Shown: in pieces, positions 14,423-14,796 of the stretch
Layout of the letters: each line of letters begins with the position of its first letter
Position numbering within the stretch: the first letter of the stretch is position 1
NCBI GenBank assembly: GCA_018711415.1
Contig: DVIJ01000027.1
Location: 1-14,796 of the forward strand
Origin: Scatomorpha merdavium
GTDB taxonomy: Bacteria > Bacillota > Clostridia > Oscillospirales > Oscillospiraceae
Direction: 5' to 3'
DNA length: 14,796 bases
Program-made: the position numbers and the translations under genes
The notes under the pieces: generated by a model
Database searches by the model: none
What the model was told of the DNA's origin: nothing
What the model saw: only the letters and a program-made list of their open reading frames with translations

Positions 14423-14796
14423 ATGGGAAAGAAAGGAACGCCGCACCGAAAGTGGAGCAAAGAGGAAAAACTGCGCTTCATTCGGCTGCACTTGGACGAG
14501 CATATTTCAATCACGGAAATCGAGAAGAAATACGGAGTAAGGAGCTCCATGGTATCTGCTTGGGTGAAACGGTATCTGGAAGATGGGGAGGAAGCTCTGG
14601 AACCAAAGAACGGTAATCCATATGCGGCGCTGCATACCAGTAAGTCACTCGGCGAAGTAGATCGGCTGCGGCTCATCATTGCCAGGCAGGAAGTGGAGAT
14701 CGCCCGGTTAAAAAAAGGGTATTGGGTGGAAGGAGTTGGTGCAAACAAGGAATACGTTACTGGCAAAGGAAAGACTACGAAGTTATCGAAGAAATG
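14423..14796 (+). CDS. IS3-family transposase OrfA, 3' end outside window
   Basis: A helix-turn-helix protein of at least 124 residues, open to the window edge. HTH residues are about 26-50 (EHISITEIEKKYGVRSSMVS), a leucine-zipper-like coiled coil follows at about 78-98 (VDRLRLIIARQEVEIARLKK), then GYWVEGVGANKEYV, a continuation I know from IS3-type OrfA proteins. OrfA binds the element ends; with a -1 shift it forms part of the OrfAB transposase. The ribosome site AAAAGGAGG ends seven bases upstream of ATG 14423. The -1 frame reads RYWQRKDYEVIEEM near the edge, like the start of orfB. The element's low GC differs from the flanking genes, as expected for transfer. Confidence 0.85.
   Translation, partial: MGKKGTPHRKWSKEEKLRFIRLHLDEHISITEIEKKYGVRSSMVSAWVKRYLEDGEEALEPKNGNPYAALHTSKSLGEVDRLRLIIARQEVEIARLKKGYWVEGVGANKEYVTGKGKTTKLSKK
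14710..14717 (+). promoter_or_regulatory. A7G slippery run for -1 frameshifting
   Basis: Seven A residues then G, read in frame 0 as TTA AAA AAA GGG. A slip of both AAA-decoding tRNAs by -1 enters the frame that stays open to the window edge and contains QRKDYEVIEEM. GGAG at 14695-14698 lies 11 bases upstream, where a Shine-Dalgarno-like stimulator sits in other IS3 elements. Confidence 0.7.

Larger units (their letters stand above)
14344..14796 (+). mobile_element. Left part of an IS3-family insertion sequence
   Basis: The transposase orfA and the start of a -1 frame reading like orfB identify an IS3-type element running off the right edge. The left end is uncertain; TGT at 14344 (TGTAAAATGAAAGC) is my best candidate because IS3 ends usually begin TG and this lies just before the terminator hairpin. 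The inverted repeat cannot be verified without the right end. Confidence 0.65.

Noticed and set aside
14299..14766. A 155-codon minus-strand frame over the IS left end
   Set aside because: It lies opposite orfA, has no ribosome site and a Ser/Phe-rich random composition.

Overview
The window looks like the chromosome of a GC-rich, gut-type Firmicute, probably a clostridium of the Oscillospiraceae/Ruminococcaceae kind. The grounds are strong AGGAGG-type ribosome binding sites, S-layer homology repeats, an xpaC/telA pair, a Pol I without proofreading residues, a CCA-encoding tRNA-Thr and high-GC codon use. The taxonomic call is an inference from gene content and style, not from a marker search.

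Layout. (1) Positions 1-371 hold the 3' end of an SLH-domain surface protein, closed by a hairpin that also serves the convergent operon. (2) Positions 447-3812 hold a minus-strand envelope operon, xpaC - telA - lemA-like - TPM-domain protein, read from a good promoter at 3854-3882 and beginning with a TTG start. (3) Positions 4008-12755 hold a tightly packed plus-strand operon of seven genes: uvrB, a CapA-type lipoprotein, polA, a metallopeptidase fused to a dead phosphatase-like domain, rimI, tsaD and a RadC-family gene. Most junctions overlap or are a few bases apart. (4) Positions 12756-13247 are an AT-rich gap with a strong hairpin and two promoter candidates leading to tRNA-Thr(CGT). (5) Positions 13369-14312 hold a short birA lacking the DNA-binding domain, followed by a 56-residue two-helix membrane protein. 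(6) From about 14344 to the end lies the left part of an IS3-type insertion sequence, with orfA, an A7G slippery run and the start of the -1 frame.

How the genes fit together. UvrB (lesion recognition in nucleotide excision repair) and Pol I (gap filling) act in one pathway and are co-transcribed here. RimI and TsaD modify proteins and tRNA respectively and are a common pair. The minus-strand operon joins four membrane or membrane-associated families with poorly known roles, probably in envelope stress.

The most unusual item is the 275-residue protein at 9817-10644. Its first half is a zincin with an intact HELTH motif. Its second half aligns by eye with low-molecular-weight protein tyrosine phosphatases, but the CX5R P-loop has lost both the cysteine and the arginine. 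It looks like a protease coupled to a pseudophosphatase that may act as a binding or sensing module.
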